From Gadus chalcogrammus (lineage: Eukaryota; Chordata; Actinopteri; Gadiformes; Gadidae), in the NCBI RefSeq assembly GCF_026213295.1, contig NC_079424.1, positions 12,133,992 to 12,197,991 on the forward strand: a stretch of DNA of 64,000 nt, read 5' to 3'. The position numbers were made by a program, and so were the translations under genes. This document shows positions 38,601 through 52,916 of the stretch, in pieces (position 1 is the first letter of the stretch; the number at the start of each line of letters is the position of its first letter). The notes beneath the pieces are model-generated. The model saw only the letters and a program-made list of their open reading frames with translations, searched no databases and was not told where the DNA came from.

Positions 38601-41600
38601 TTGGCCAGGACAAATATGTCCACAAGCTCCATCCCCTAATGCTCTGACAATTTGCAATGAAATAGTCAGAGGTAAAACACCCAACTGGGATTACTTTGAA
38701 CAAACCTTGTCAGATATGTTCGAAAGATATATGTGGTGTCAGAAAGTCGCAATGTGTACCATTACAAATGCGCGTAGCATATAATGACCATATCTGTATT
38801 CAATACTGATCGGTAATGATTTTAATAATGTTATCAATAAAATCCCATTCTATAACCGATATATTCTACAAATAAAAATACCGGCAGGTACCTCTTTGTT
38901 TACAATAATCTATCAATCAACACTCCCAAAATGACTCGCACTGACGCCCCCCAGCAAGCAGCCACCTTGTTCGCGCCACAGTCGCCCAGCCAGAGAGGAT
39001 TATAGACGCCCTAGCTAGTCCCCCAACTACTCACTGGGAGTGGCTCAAATCATACAAACTGGGACAATAAAGGCAAATTCAGATGCACCCATCATGAGGC
39101 TTGGTTACAAGCAGACAAGAAGATATTGAGACAGCTTTCGGTGAGAAGTATGCATTTGCCTCGACTACACAACTCACAAGCAAGCTCAATGCAACGCAGC
39201 TGCAGAGAGAAACACGTAAACAAATAAAGACGGGGTAAAGAAAAATGAAGCGCAAGGTAGTAGACTTTTAGATCCATCGTGTTAGTCCATAATGCAAACT
39301 GGTTCAAATCCAAAGAAACAAGATTACCCCAAATAGAATAGGCTTTGCCTTAGACTTGCACACCTCCGGCTATTTACGAATGTTTGGTAGGACTAAAGAG
39401 AAGTGAGTAAACAAGGTTACCGATAAATGTAGCCTTCTAGTGCACACAACCACTCGAGGAAAGACTTATGCAAGAATTTACTCTCTTCACATTAATATAC
39501 CATATTCACCATGGTTTAAATAAAGCAAGTTAAGTGAATAACTGGAGAATGGTGGGCTAGCCAGGATGTTAACACTGTGCTCAAAAATGGTCCACAGTGT
39601 TGTGTGTGTAAAGAATGTCGCACCATCATATGTTTGAAAAAATGTGTTGCTACAAATATTTTGCTTTTGATCACACGTTGTTGCATAGGTATGCAACGAT
39701 GTGTGAGCAACAGCGAAACATTTGTTAAATAATGCGGATAAACAATGCTAATGCTAGGTTCCAATTATATCAACAGCTTCGTGAGATGCCATTGAAAACG
39801 GCAGGGTTACCCAAAAGTTACTCTTAAAGACTCACCTCCACGTTTCCATACATTGAATTAATTGAATCATTGTTTTTTGTAATTCATCGTGTTTTGTAAT
39901 ACTTGTCACTGTGTTTTCCCCGCAGTGTTCACGCATGGTCCATCTGCCTGTTTTTTTGTTTTTTTTCAAACCTCCTTGGCCCCCTTTCCTGGCCAGAGTC
40001 CTGAGGGCCGTCGGGGTTTAGAAGCCATATCTGAAGTGTACTTTGTTGGACGCTGTGAAGTGCAATTCACCTCTTCCTTTGTCATGGATATCGGGGGGCC
40101 AGTGAGTGCACTATGTTGTCTCAGCGGTGGAAGCGCTTTGTTGTTGGCTGGTTTGAAGTAGCTATTAAAACACCGGGGCTGGATATCGGATATCAAGCAC
40201 GGTTTCTCAGTACTCCAGTTCGTGCGCGAACACACACAGACACACCCCCCTTTCCACACGCATGAGGCTCTCCGACTAACAATCACCTTCTAATCAAATG
40301 GAAGAGCGGGGACATGGTCCAATTTAGCAAGAATGCCAAGTTTTACCGCACCAACATACTTCAGTCTTTATGATCGTGGACAAGGCCTACAAAAGTACAA
40401 AAATACGAAATTAGAAGAGAGAGCACTCCAATGGTGGCCGTAGAGGGAGATGAAAGGCCAAATAAGCTGCTAGTCATAAGGACCAGGAAGTAAGAGACGC
40501 AGGGGAAGAGCAAGAGCACTATGGCAAAAAGGACAGTAGGGTCAGAGGAGTCAATTAAAGAGAGAGGGGCCGGCAAATGGAGGAAAACGCCACAGATGGA
40601 AAGGAAAGCATTCGGAAGCGAATCAAAGTCTGAAAACTTCTTGCTGGTGGCGTTTTGCTGAATGTCAGTCAGGGAAGGGAACGGCGCCTCCTGCAGCTCA
40701 CCTGAGGGCAATATAACCGCATCTACGGTACATGTCCACAGTGACACGCTCGCACAGATAGCCACGTACACACTGGGCTGCGATATGCGTTAGACAGCAC
40801 ATGGGCAGACACCGTAGGCTGGCATATAACTCATCCCCAGAGGAAGTCCTGTCACCGGTGACAGGCGGACAGAAATGTTGCTCAACCTCTTCACTAAGGG
40901 TTAATGGCTGTCCATCAGCCAGAATGAGATGCACAGGACTGTCCTCAACACACATACACACACACTATATTCTACCAAGCCATAAGCTATTTATCTAGCT
41001 TTTTTATAGCAAGGAACATAGGAACAGTCGGCTGCATTCACAATGTTGATATAGTGCATCTACTGGAAGATATTTTTTTGGACAATTAAATAATATAATG
41101 AATAAAAATAAGCAGGAAAAACAAATGCATTGTGATGGTCATTAACAAGCATATGTCTGTTCAACAGACCGGCAAATACCAATTATTTTATTGTACAAAC
41201 AAGTTCATACGTTTGTTTAGGCCAGATTACATGTAGAAAAGCCCTTTGACTTCAGCGGAGACACACTCCACCTCTTCAGAGTATAACTTTTTTTATGAAA
41301 TTAAAGTAATGCTTAATGGTTACCAAATGGCATAAGTAATCACCTTGGAGACTGGGTACAAAAAGACTGTCAGCCGAATATAAAAGAGCCAACATTTGCT
41401 GCTTTGTTCCTAATGCTACGCAGCCAATCAAAATTAATTTATTCTAATGTATGCACACTGAAGGTCAATTATCCAAATGATTCCAGTTCAGATTGCACCT
41501 GATCTTGGGCGCCAATGAGCCATGGAAAGGGCAGCTGGATGTGCTTTGCAAGGCAAATCATCGCCCCAACCTCCGTTTCTCGCCCACCCCAACAGCGGCT

Positions 41601-44600
41601 TGAATACCTACATGTTTAAGCCCGCTGCATCTTTGGTAAAGTGCATGCATTTAACGTTAGATAAACAATAGTTAACCTACGCACCGGGATCATTTTTACG
41701 ATGAGCAACAGGAAAAACTATCCTGATTCCTAAAGCAACCGGAAACTTAACAGCTGTCCCCCGTTGGATATTTCCGAGAAACCAATGAGATTTAGATTTA
41801 TCATTAAGCACAAAGTTATCTTGGCTGGATATGATTTTTCAAACATAATTTGCATTGAAAATCCAGTAAGAGAAGAGCGAAGTGGGGTGAAGGCAGGAAA
41901 AAAGTAAATCCTTCCAACCCTATCCAGGGAACCAATTCAGCTGGTGTGAAACCGTCCCTGAAAGCAGTATTTCTGTTGAATGGGAGGTTATTTTGATTCA
42001 GCATTCTCACCGTCCGCTACAAAGTGTCTGGGCTATATATAGAAGTCCCTATTTATGGAGCTCGGTCATTTGTTATTCATCCCAGACAATGACCGAATCA
42101 CAGTGGTTATTGAAAGGAGACGACTACCGTTGTCTATATTTAATGCTACGCCGCTCAAGCTAAGCAATTTATAAAATAGATAGAATTGACATATTGCTAT
42201 CGCTTTCACAAGCTCCCCAACCCGCCCCCCGACCCCCTACCCACCCTTCTCTGCCTTCCCCCCTGCTGGTCCTGTGGGGTCTGGGTAAGCGTGTGCTGGG
42301 TTGCCATTAAACATTGCAAGCCCTGGTGAAAACAGATGGGCTCAATCAGGGTTTAATTTTCTGGAAAAAAGAAATAAACGCCAAACATGGATCCACGCTG
42401 AATGAGAGAGTTAGTGTGCGCCTCCCTCGTTCTCGTCCGGTGGGAGATGGCGGTACGGCGTCTTCTCAGGCCCGGTGTTTCCCGCCCGTCAATGTTGACG
42501 AGAGCTCTGCCTCTGATATGCAGATGAGGAGGCTGTTTCCGGGGACTGTTGACCGTAGTCTTTCAGGGGGACGGGGGGGGGGGAAGGGAGGATGACCAAT
42601 AGCTCTTGAGCTGACATTCAGTCCTGCAGACCTTTGAAGGGGCTCTGGGGAAGTATGCAGCATATCAATTAGCCATTAAGGGTTTGCTCGGGTATTATAG
42701 GGATCAGAGAAGCCAATAAAAAGGCCCAGGAGGGACAGTTGGAACCCTGATCAATACAAAGACTCATGTGGTCGGTTTGGGCCGGAGCCGGGAGGAAGCT
42801 GTCGTCTGACCTTTGACCCTCAGGGGGCATCGCAGAGGCAATTATCCTAATGAAGACGGTAACCTGCGGTGATTCAACCCATCGGCACTTGTTGAAGATG
42901 GACACAGACCTCAGGTGGCTTTTTGGAACACTCACCATTGCCTCCACCTTAGAGTATTTCTTGATCACGATACAGAGGACGCAACATAGAACGGTTGCAA
43001 GCTTTAAATGAACAAAAGCGATTTTACAGGGAATCCTCAGGGTCGACCTCATATTTTAGAAAGAAATGCAGATAAGAGCATTCAACTATAACTTTGTAAG
43101 GAATTTCTGCCGACGGTGAGGAAAAAGTATAATTCGAAATAAGTCGATAAGTAAGCATTTTCCCTATTTTAGAGCAGTCAGTACTGCTGATAACTAGACC
43201 ATACAAGAGCATAACATAAAAACACATAAGCAGCACTAGCAAGTTCATGTACAGAAAAACTCAGGTTCTCACTTTATTTATTTTTCTTGCACAGAATTTA
43301 GATGTCTTTTGCAACCACCTTTCATAATAAATCATAAACCATTTAGAATTATATTTAACAACATGTGCACACGTCTTTAGATGTCCACCAGTCCTAAACT
43401 GGCCTTCCATCTAAGGTGAACCCCTATATAATCATTTCTATATCGACTTTCATTCAACAAAGTGTAGTAAACGAACAGCAGTAAAACCCTTCCCCTTATG
43501 CATTTCCAGTCCATAAACCTCCCACATATTGAAAAAAATAAATACAATGGTGTTTTCCCCTCCCGCTTTCAGAGAACCAATGACTGAGAAGGCCCCACTC
43601 CCCCATCTCCTCAGATAAACCCTTTCAGTTCCATAAGAGTAAACATATACAACCCCACCACAGCACTCCATCAAGCCTATGTCCTATATACACCACTCAA
43701 CCATGGCTGGCCCAGATGAGCCTGCGTGTGGGCATGTGAGCGTTAAACGGACATGTGTGTGCTGGCTGGCATGTGAGCTGTTGGGCGGATAGGAGTCCTC
43801 TCCAGCAAGATGAGCTCCAATGATTACCAGCCCGGACACTTTTCTAATTATTCTGTCAAACATCAATCCTTAGGGTTGATGCAGGCCGTCCCACAGCCTG
43901 ATGGACAGTGTAATCACAGCCAGAGGACCCCCCCGCCCCCCAACACACACACACACACACTGCCCATCTCGCCTTCTCTGCCCCTTTTCTTTTCTACCTG
44001 CTCCAAAACACCTCCCTGAACTCTCTTCACCCACAATGCACTGACACTTCCTTCAGCTTGAATCCCTTCATTTCACTAAATATGTATTCCATCTCTCAGC
44101 TCTCACGTTAATGGGTTAACATGAGGGCCAACAAGACAAGTTTCAAATAGGGGATAAAACTGATTTGGTATTCAGGGTTTCAGCCGGTGTTGGAAGGCTG
44201 GGAATCGCACGGTCGGGATAATGGTGTAAAGCAGATATACCAACCAGGGCCCTCGTGGTTACAATCAGAAGGTCATCCAGGAGGAAGTGGTGCAGTGAGT
44301 GCAACCATAACCTTCAGATGATTTTAGCTGGAATGGAGGAAATTAAGGTTGACGGTAATAATCCAAATTTACAAAAAAGGTCACAAATTGCTGGGACGAG
44401 ATTAGCCGTTGTTGGAGATGGAATTTCAAATTCACTTTAAAACTAAGGTAGTTTGTAAGGCGGTGGGGTACCACATGTTACAAACTGCGGAACACACACT
44501 GATCTACAGTCATATGGTTCAAGTAATCAGGGAACACCTCAGAATGGGGCCAGCAGTAACCAACAATCCCACCCCATTGGAAGAAATAGGAGAGACTTGC

Positions 44601-46470
44601 AACCGAGCCATACAAGCAGGAAGCCAGACTTTTAGTTTAATCAAGACGGAAAGAAGTTCTTCACTTCTTAAAGTCTGAGGGGGGGCAAACAGTGTCCACG
44701 GTGGATGGTTTCATGACTCATTGCACTTCCATCTCATTCAAATCACCAGAATAGCAGATGCACGGACAAATGTAAAGTATGTGCATTACAATCGGTGGTG
44801 GCACAAAGTTGAAGGTGTAGCTGATGCAGCAAGACATATCAGTAGACATATGTTTCATTACACCATTAACTGCTGTTGAAGCTGCCAGCACACACCTGCT
44901 TGCATAAATTGAGCGATCAAACTAAACCAAAGAACCAAGGGATGAAACCTATGGCATTACATATAGCAATAGCTACATTGCAAACTTTCTGAAGAAACTC
45001 GCAAATAAGCCACAACTGCACAAAACAAAACATGGTAATATATTACTGACGAATACTTTCTGCCGGTAACAATGCAGAAATAAACACTGCAAAAAAATAG
45101 ATCACTTTGTAAGTAAATGTTTAATTGTGAATTGTATATTGTGTGGCCGAAATTAATCTCAGGGTTATAATGTTTTATTAATGACCCATAGTAACCCTGG
45201 TAACCAAAAACATAAGAAGCAAATATGTATCTCTCCTGAACTGCCAAAGACATTATCAAAATAAATAGATAACATTTGTCACGGTTATTCTGGTCCAAGG
45301 CAATGGACCAGAATAAAGAGACGCAGCTTTTACTTCAGTCTGGTAAATGCATTACTTTTCCAAACCCCTGAGTCCCACAAGGAGCCGTCTGCTAGGCGGT
45401 CGTCGTTCATGAATGGTGTCCGGCTAGGAATAAATGTGCCTCCAGTCCTTACTTTACTGGGCGTTTTATTTTGACTATTGTCCGACTCAATGTTTGCAAA
45501 TGTAAAATGCTGCCTGAGATAAAGGAAGAGCTGCATGTTGTGCATGTTTTCCTCGTCTTGGCAGACAAGGCTGACTCCTGCAGCTCCAGATAAGCACATC
45601 AGGTGTTGTGAATAAAGTGCATAACATTAACTCTTGTGCCATACTGTCTACTGTAGACCAATAGGGGATTGTGGGGTATAATCAATATGGTTGGATGTGT
45701 GGGGGAAAAAAACGTGGCGATGATAAATGTGATTATCAAGCGAAATGGATATCAAGTTGCAGATAGATATTTTGCAGATATGTATATATTTTAAATAACA
45801 TACGACACCAGGGGAGATTTCCCCCGTGGACGTGATGAGGCATAGGTTCCATGTGAGCCACATCGTCTTTCCATTTTGCTCGGTGAAGGAGGTGTGCTGA
45901 TCAGACAAGAGACTCATATCAAATCAAGACTGGAAAAGCCAATTACACTGACAATAATCTCTCTCTCCCACCAAGACTGCCGGTGCCTCCGCTGTATGCA
46001 TTCAGTTCAGCAAAAAGCTCAAACAGGGAAAAATGTGGAAGTATTCACGGGGGACGTAAGAAATTCATACCAAAAGAGGATTTTTTTTTTTGCTTGGGAA
46101 CAAATGCTAGATTTTCACAACGCGGGAAAAAAATGGTTAAGAAAATGGTTTCATTTTGGGTTGATATTTTTAGTGCTCATTATTAAAAGCGAAACGGCAA
46201 ACAAATACCCTGCCAATGAATAAATAAATTTGAGAATTGAAAGAAATATAAAAAATAAATCAAGTCTTTAGCCCGTTTTGTGTGGCGGCAAATTTAGCCA
46301 CCTTAACCTCCGGCTCCATTAAACAACTCTCCCAGCAATTAACCCCAACGGCGTAGGCGACCTTGACGAGTCGTTTCAAAACATCCTCTCCCGTGGCATC
46401 AGCCGTGGCGAGCTCCGGTATTGCACACGACTGTGTTTCCAGACCTCGGCTTGCGGCGTGCGTGTATGTG

Positions 46471-46508
46471 GGAGGGAGGGGAGGGGAGGGGAGGGGAGGG
46501 GGGGGGGG
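46471..46508. repeat. (GGGGA)n repeat with poly-G end
   Basis: GGGA/GGGGA units followed by about ten G. Confidence 0.85.
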
Positions 46509-46635
46509 TTGGTCTAACCGCCTGGGCCTTCCATTGGCCCCTCGCAAGCCCTGAGCACGTGTAGACATCAGTGCCAGGGGAGTGTGAACTGGGGAGGAGT
46601 TCAAACAGCCGCACTCTAACCGCAGCGTTTCACAG

Positions 46636-46681
46636 CACCACCACCACCATCCCCTCTGGCAGGGGGGTGGTGGTGGTGGTG
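46636..46681. repeat. (CAC)n / (GTG)n inverted pair
   Basis: A CACCACCACCACC arm and a GGTGGTGGTGGTG arm flank a short C-rich/G-rich loop, forming a strong hairpin. Confidence 0.8.
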
Positions 46682-49228
46682 CTGCTGTTGACAGGCAGCC
46701 TGGGCTCGCCAGCCCAGACAGATGGGAGAGGATAGAGGGATGTAGAGAGGGATGGAGTGATAGCAAAAGACGAGGCAGGAACAGCAGATGGTCCAGTGGA
46801 GGGAATCTCCATTCGCTAAATTAAGCAGAGTGGAAATAAATAAATAAATCGATAAAATAGTCATTCCTGCATGGTTATGGTTGGCCAGGGACTGGGAGAT
46901 GCGGCGGAACCAGGCCAGGGAGGACCGGTGCCACTGTGGCTTACTGAGCCCTAGCTATGTGTAATCCATGTTCACATGGGAAACCGCATGACCCCGGCTC
47001 TCCAGCTGTGAAATTCATAGCAACAGCGGTCATATAGGGAGTATATAGGTTAGACTAATGCAGTCCAGTATAATAGTCAAATGTAATTTATTCACTAATG
47101 CAATCTCTGTGACTTTCACATTTTGAAGACGGTATAAATTAAGGACATAAAAGGGGAGGGGGGGGTGCATTTGCTGTGTCCTCCTGTGCAGTCAAGGCAG
47201 GCAGCGGTGCCAGAGAGATGGAACCCCGGGAGATGGAAAGCTTGCCAGGCCCGATGGTGAACCCCACCCAGCAATCCCAGATCTGCCAGCATGCGGTACC
47301 ACAGGACGCAACATCAGGCCCACAAGAGGGTGTACATGGGGGGTTGAAAAGTTAAACTTTATCATGCTGTGAAGTTTGTACCTCTGTTCCCCTGCATTGC
47401 ACAAGGTTACTTTAACCCTTATGCCTGCACCCAGCCACCCATCTCCATAGGCCTACCCCCCCACCCATCACCCAGCCAGCCAGCTGATCTCTGGCTGGCT
47501 GGGCTGCTCCTCTTGGCCCCCTCGGTGTGAACCAGGTGCTGCGATGACAAAACACTGCTGGCAGAAAGAAGAGCAGAAAGTAGAGCTCAATTAGCCCCAG
47601 CTCCAACCCCAGATCCTCTATCGATTTCCCACGGATGAAGAATGGCAGACGGGGGGGAAGGCTTCTCCCTCGGCCGTGCACGTGGGACCACAGCTTGAGT
47701 GTGCATGGGCGTGTTCAGGAGTCAGCAGGGGGGGGGGACAGGGGTTTAGGCGGCGCCGTGAATACATTAACCACACACGGTCTTCATGTCAGGGTTAAGT
47801 AATAGGGCTATCGAATACGCTGAAGAAAATGAGTCTTTATAGGCACGCGGCGACCCCCCTCCTACCGCCATCCCATGCAGACGCGTGTAGCGCGAGAGAG
47901 ACAAGACATTATCTCCCTCAAGGGCAGATCAACCTGACAAGTCATCAGTTCCACGGCACCTCCCTGGACCATTCTTCACTTCCTCAAATTAACCTTCAGG
48001 AGAGGGGGAGGAGGGGGACACTGTACACCTCCCTCCCCATTTGTCCACAGAGTGGGTAGTTGTACAGTATCTCCAATACTTTCGGTGTCACACACACACA
48101 CCCGATAGTTATGTTTGATTGGGGAGAAGAAGCAGGAAATAAATAACCGTAGTAAGATGGACAAAAACCAAGAGACACACTATAAATAATCAACTGATGA
48201 GTAATAATCACTACTACACCCTATTATCCAAGCATATTACATTGGGACTATGGGGGTAAAATAGCAAGAGCTACCCTGGGGTTACATTTTAAATTGCGCA
48301 TATCTAACTGACTTGCACGTTACTTCGGTTTTCTGTACAGCCTAAATTCAATAAGCGATTGATATGGACTGAGAACCATGCTTACACTAAAACAACCAAG
48401 ATTGTCTTTGATTTCACAATGCGTGTTATTTATTGTCAATACGTCTATGTCATTTTGTTTGGAGGCTTAAAAGATATCATACCTGTGCTGCATAACCGTA
48501 CGCTTGATTTATTCTGACTTCTCTGAATTAGAAATGACAAAAACATTTCGGGGCCTCATACTCCATGAATACATTCCGACCTTTTAGCTTCCAGGCTGTT
48601 CGTGGGGTCGGTGTCTGATGTTGTTTTTGCGCTGTGTCCTTTTCAAATGGAAGATGAGAGAACGCTAAGCCTCATCATCTCAACCAGAACATATGCATTA
48701 TTTGTTGCTGGCCCAAAGGGGGGAACACACAGGCACAACAACCACTACACTACAGGTGAAACGCTGTGCTATGATTAGATATTGTTGTGTTCAATTATCG
48801 CTTCACCCAAGCACATCCGCTGTTAACAAACACAGTGCTAGAAATAATAGATTTAAATGTTATTTCATTAATTTGAGCACGGTAATGAAGTTAGCAGTTA
48901 TTGGGACATGAGCGCTCAAAGATGTCAACACATTTGAACATGACACAATAAAGACACCCATTTCATGCGTTCAAATCTGGGTTTTAAACAACAAAAAAAA
49001 GGTTTGCTATGCGTCAAGATAGTAATGTCCACGCAAATATAGACCTATCAACACACCCATTAACATTCATAATTAATCTACAACAATCAATTATGTCCAT
49101 CGTTCCATTTCATAGACTCAACGTGTTCTCTTTTGATGGCCGATGTTGTACATGGAGATTGTAGACATGTGAATCTACTCCCTTGCTGGCAGGTCTGACC
49201 TTGCGGATACGAAAGAACCGGAGCCTGT

Positions 49229-49246
49229 CTGTCTCCATGGAGACAG
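49229..49246. promoter_or_regulatory. Perfect 18-bp palindrome resembling an RFX X-box
   Basis: CTGTCTCCATGGAGACAG contains GTCTCCATGGAGAC, close to the palindromic RFX consensus GTTGCCATGGCAAC. It lies in the giant suclg2 intron. Function is not shown. Confidence 0.3.
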
Positions 49247-50506
49247 GCATCAGTTTGGGTTCTTAAATGTAGTTCATGTTTAGACATTTGATTGAAAGGC
49301 AGATTGACCACATACACATCGTTGTTTCCATGGAGGCAATTATGGGGAGTGCTCATGTTTGTTTCTCGGCCGTTGTAACCATGTAATAAATATTTTTAAT
49401 TGGAGAGGCGGTCAGGGAATTTAGTGAGCATGGTGCCATTGCCTATAGACAGCTGTGGAAAACCGATGCTAATTACACAGGTTTGTGTGCTCACCGAACT
49501 GTGGACCCTTAAATCGTACACTTCATTAGGATTACACGTGTTGTTACAGTATTTGTGTATATCTAACCAACGGAGCACTTCAAAGAGCTGCCCTTTAAAG
49601 CTATGAATATAGAGACATAAATATATAAATAATTTCTGCATTCTTATCCAACATAAAGCCTAGTGACAGATCGCTATATGAACAACTCTCCCGAGATCAA
49701 TATGATATTGAATCATTGATCTAGATCTCTGAAGCTTGGAGCAACAGAGGTTTTGAATTCTCATGAGTAATTGCTATGCCCCATTAACACATGGTAGAGA
49801 GGAGAAACAACAAGTTGCACCAAACACTTGAAAGATGCGCACACTTCACAATTGATTAGTCTCATGGAGCCAAGCTATGAACTAATGAGTCACGGAGAAC
49901 TCAGAACAAAGGGTCTAGCTGAGGAGTAGCAGCCATCCACATTGGGGAGGGCCTGGCTTATCGAACCCTCAAGATCAGAAACATATCTGATGAATTTCAT
50001 AAGCTGCCCATCTGATCTTTCACCATCATGGGCTTCTAATGGGCTCTAAGAAAATCTGCAGCAAAGCCAGAATAGAACTCATTTCCCAAATCCCCCTTAA
50101 ATCTAGGTGCTCTGCACTGACGCAGGCGACCACAACCCATCGCAGGGTCTACATGTTCTGCCAATGTCCCACTTTGTCTTGAGCCCGGCCTTAGCGTGAG
50201 AGTCCCAATGCGACGCAGGACTCTACTCCGACTGCCTCCATGGCCGGACCCCTCTTTAGTAGCAGCCTAATACCCCGTGCAATGGGGAATAAAGTCCATT
50301 ACATTGTGAGCCGCCTTTCGGCTTTACCTTTGTTTCCATCTCACAGGCTGCTCTCATTGTTTGCTTTTATGGCACTGGGGACCCGTGGGCTCCCCCGGGC
50401 TTCCGTCTCCAGGTGGCGCGGCGATTCCTCCAGCTTGGAAAACAGTATTGCACTATGCTCCCACATCACAGCCGACATTCTGAAGACATGTTTCCTGGTA
50501 TCCCTG

Positions 50507-50622
<116 letters not shown>

Positions 50623-51448
50623 ACCCAGCTGTAAAAGCGATGCGAGGTGAAAACATGAGTGCGTGTTATTGCCCCTCACTCGTGCGTGTCTTAAACACAC
50701 CACCACAGAGGACATAGGCCGATCAAATAGAGGTCGACTTGCCTAGATAGCCCGACCGCCTCGCGTATATATCCACCTCTCAGCAACACCGTCCATCCAG
50801 GATCTCATATTGGTTTTGAAAGGTGGAGACTGTGGTGTTAACCCCACCGCTGAAGCCCACCAACCGCCCTCTATGAGGAGGGATGGTCGCTACACCAGGG
50901 CTGGGTTTAGACATCTGCATACAGGGCGAGAGGGCCAGGCTCTGAGCCCCGAGGTGCTCAGCCGACAGCCATAGAGGACTCCTAGCCACTGGCCTTAACA
51001 GGATTTTCGCGGATCAAAGGCAGGAGGGACGAGAAGCGAGAGAAAAAGAGCGAAAAGTCAGAAAGACATAAAGGCAGCCGCATAAGAGAAGGCAAAGAAA
51101 AATACTATACCAATCCATGACAGAAAGCATGGGAGGGGGGAGAGTTTAAAAAGTATTTGCCAAGGATGTGAAAAATATATATACATTTCAATGAATATAT
51201 TGCCTGGAATGTCAACACTGCCGAAATATGATATGAAATGAAAGTAAAGGAAATAGCCTTAGTCTAATTCCCACTGCAGTCCATATTAAGGGTGAGGGTT
51301 ATTTTATTTTATTAATCAAAATGCACAGGAGAAATTATAAAATCAGCCAAACAATGCATCAAATAATGTGTTGCCAACGTGAAGTAAGAAATGAATACCA
51401 TGCTGCTTGGAGGAGAGTTACTGCAACTATGCGATGTGCTCGGAGCGG

Positions 51449-51502
51449 GAGGGAGGGGAGGGAGGGAGGGAGGGAGGGAGGGAGGGAGGGAGGGAGGGAG
51501 GT
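51449..51502. repeat. (GGGA)n tetranucleotide repeat
   Basis: About thirteen GGGA units. Confidence 0.92.
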
Positions 51503-51750
51503 AACAGGTGAGTCAACTCAGAAGCAGTGAGCCAGGAAGGAAGGAAACAGCCTGTAGTTCTGCCCAGGGGTGATAGGATGCAGTTCATTTGAAAGCACAC
51601 ACAATATGCTAACATGATCATAGGAGAGCGTGATTAAGGAACCCACGTAGAAACACACCCGCGTGGAGGACCCACCATGCTAGAGGCTGACCCACCATAC
51701 TAGAGGCGGGCCAGGTGAAGGAGGACACATTGAGTATTGCACGTCACCTA

Positions 51751-51772
51751 GGGGGGGTGGGGGGGGGGGGGG
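51751..51772. repeat. G-rich run
   Basis: GGGGGGG, one T, then about fourteen G on the plus strand. Confidence 0.85.
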
Positions 51773-52073
51773 TCCAACAAATGAGCAGTAGGACTGGAGG
51801 CATTGTTCTTCATGCCGTGTGAACAACCAACACACACAAACACACACTCACGCACACACACGCCCAAGGAGGGAAGGGGTTTAGTCAACTGAGCTAATGC
51901 TAACATGTTAATCTGTGCTTCTCCACCTCTCGGCGGAGGTGCAGGGTGTGTCTTTACTTTGCGATGCCTCCGCGCTCCTCACGCCTCCATCACCATCGGC
52001 AACACAGCACAGCGTGTGGAAACACTCAGCACGCCTGCAGGTGACAATTACTCCACCACACTGGAATTATTCC

Positions 52074-52078
<5 letters not shown>

Positions 52079-52115
<37 letters not shown>

Positions 52116-52122
52116 TACATAC
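52079..52122. repeat. (CA)n(CATA)n compound microsatellite
   Basis: A CA run of about 33 bp followed by three CATA units. Confidence 0.9.
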
Positions 52123-52898
52123 GGCCAGCTTCAAATCGGCATACAGATGTATGAGCATATTTGTCTTTGAAAATAACTATAATCCACTGAGTCAGAGCAA
52201 AGAAAAAACCCACAACAAACCAACAGCCGTAAGGCTTTGAGCAAAAATGGTTGCCAAATAAGGCATAACATCCATCCACTTTGCTCACGCAAGGCGCAGG
52301 CACCAGGCAATAACAAGGTTATTTGGCTGTTGGTATTTGCTGCCCGCTACAACCGCATGCCTACAGGTGATGTGTGGAGGGAACATCAATACATGGAGCT
52401 GTTCTGTCAACACTCCACACGTGGAAATCGAGAAAGTGGAGTCATTTTTTTTCCACAATAGAAAATGGACATGGCATACAAAGCCCATGGACGAAAAACA
52501 AAGTAGGCTCATGTGCTAGGTAGATGTGATTCAGCTGTATAGGTTATCCATAGTAATATACAAGTTAATATTTCAATGTACACAGTGTTCTGCAGGCTTC
52601 ACTGCCACAATCATTTACATTTCAATTCAATTTCTTACAGCCAATGCAGATAACAGCCATTACATCACATCATATCATCATAAAAGCCGTCTCCAATGAT
52701 CTCCAATGACACAATATGATTTGCTTCGGAACAAGGCGCCTAAACTGTTGCAAGAAGTGAGTCACCAATAAACGGGAGGCCCTCTGTCGCCTGCCTCTTC
52801 ATTATCGCAAAAGGTTCAGTGCCCAGACTGTTCAAAACATGGACGTAGCGTCCGTGACGTCCAAACAGCAGCCAAGAGATCCATATTTGGCACATTGA

Positions 52899-52916
52899 GG
52901 GGGGGGGGGGGGGGGG
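52899..52916. repeat. Poly-G run
   Basis: About eighteen consecutive G on the plus strand. Confidence 0.85.
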
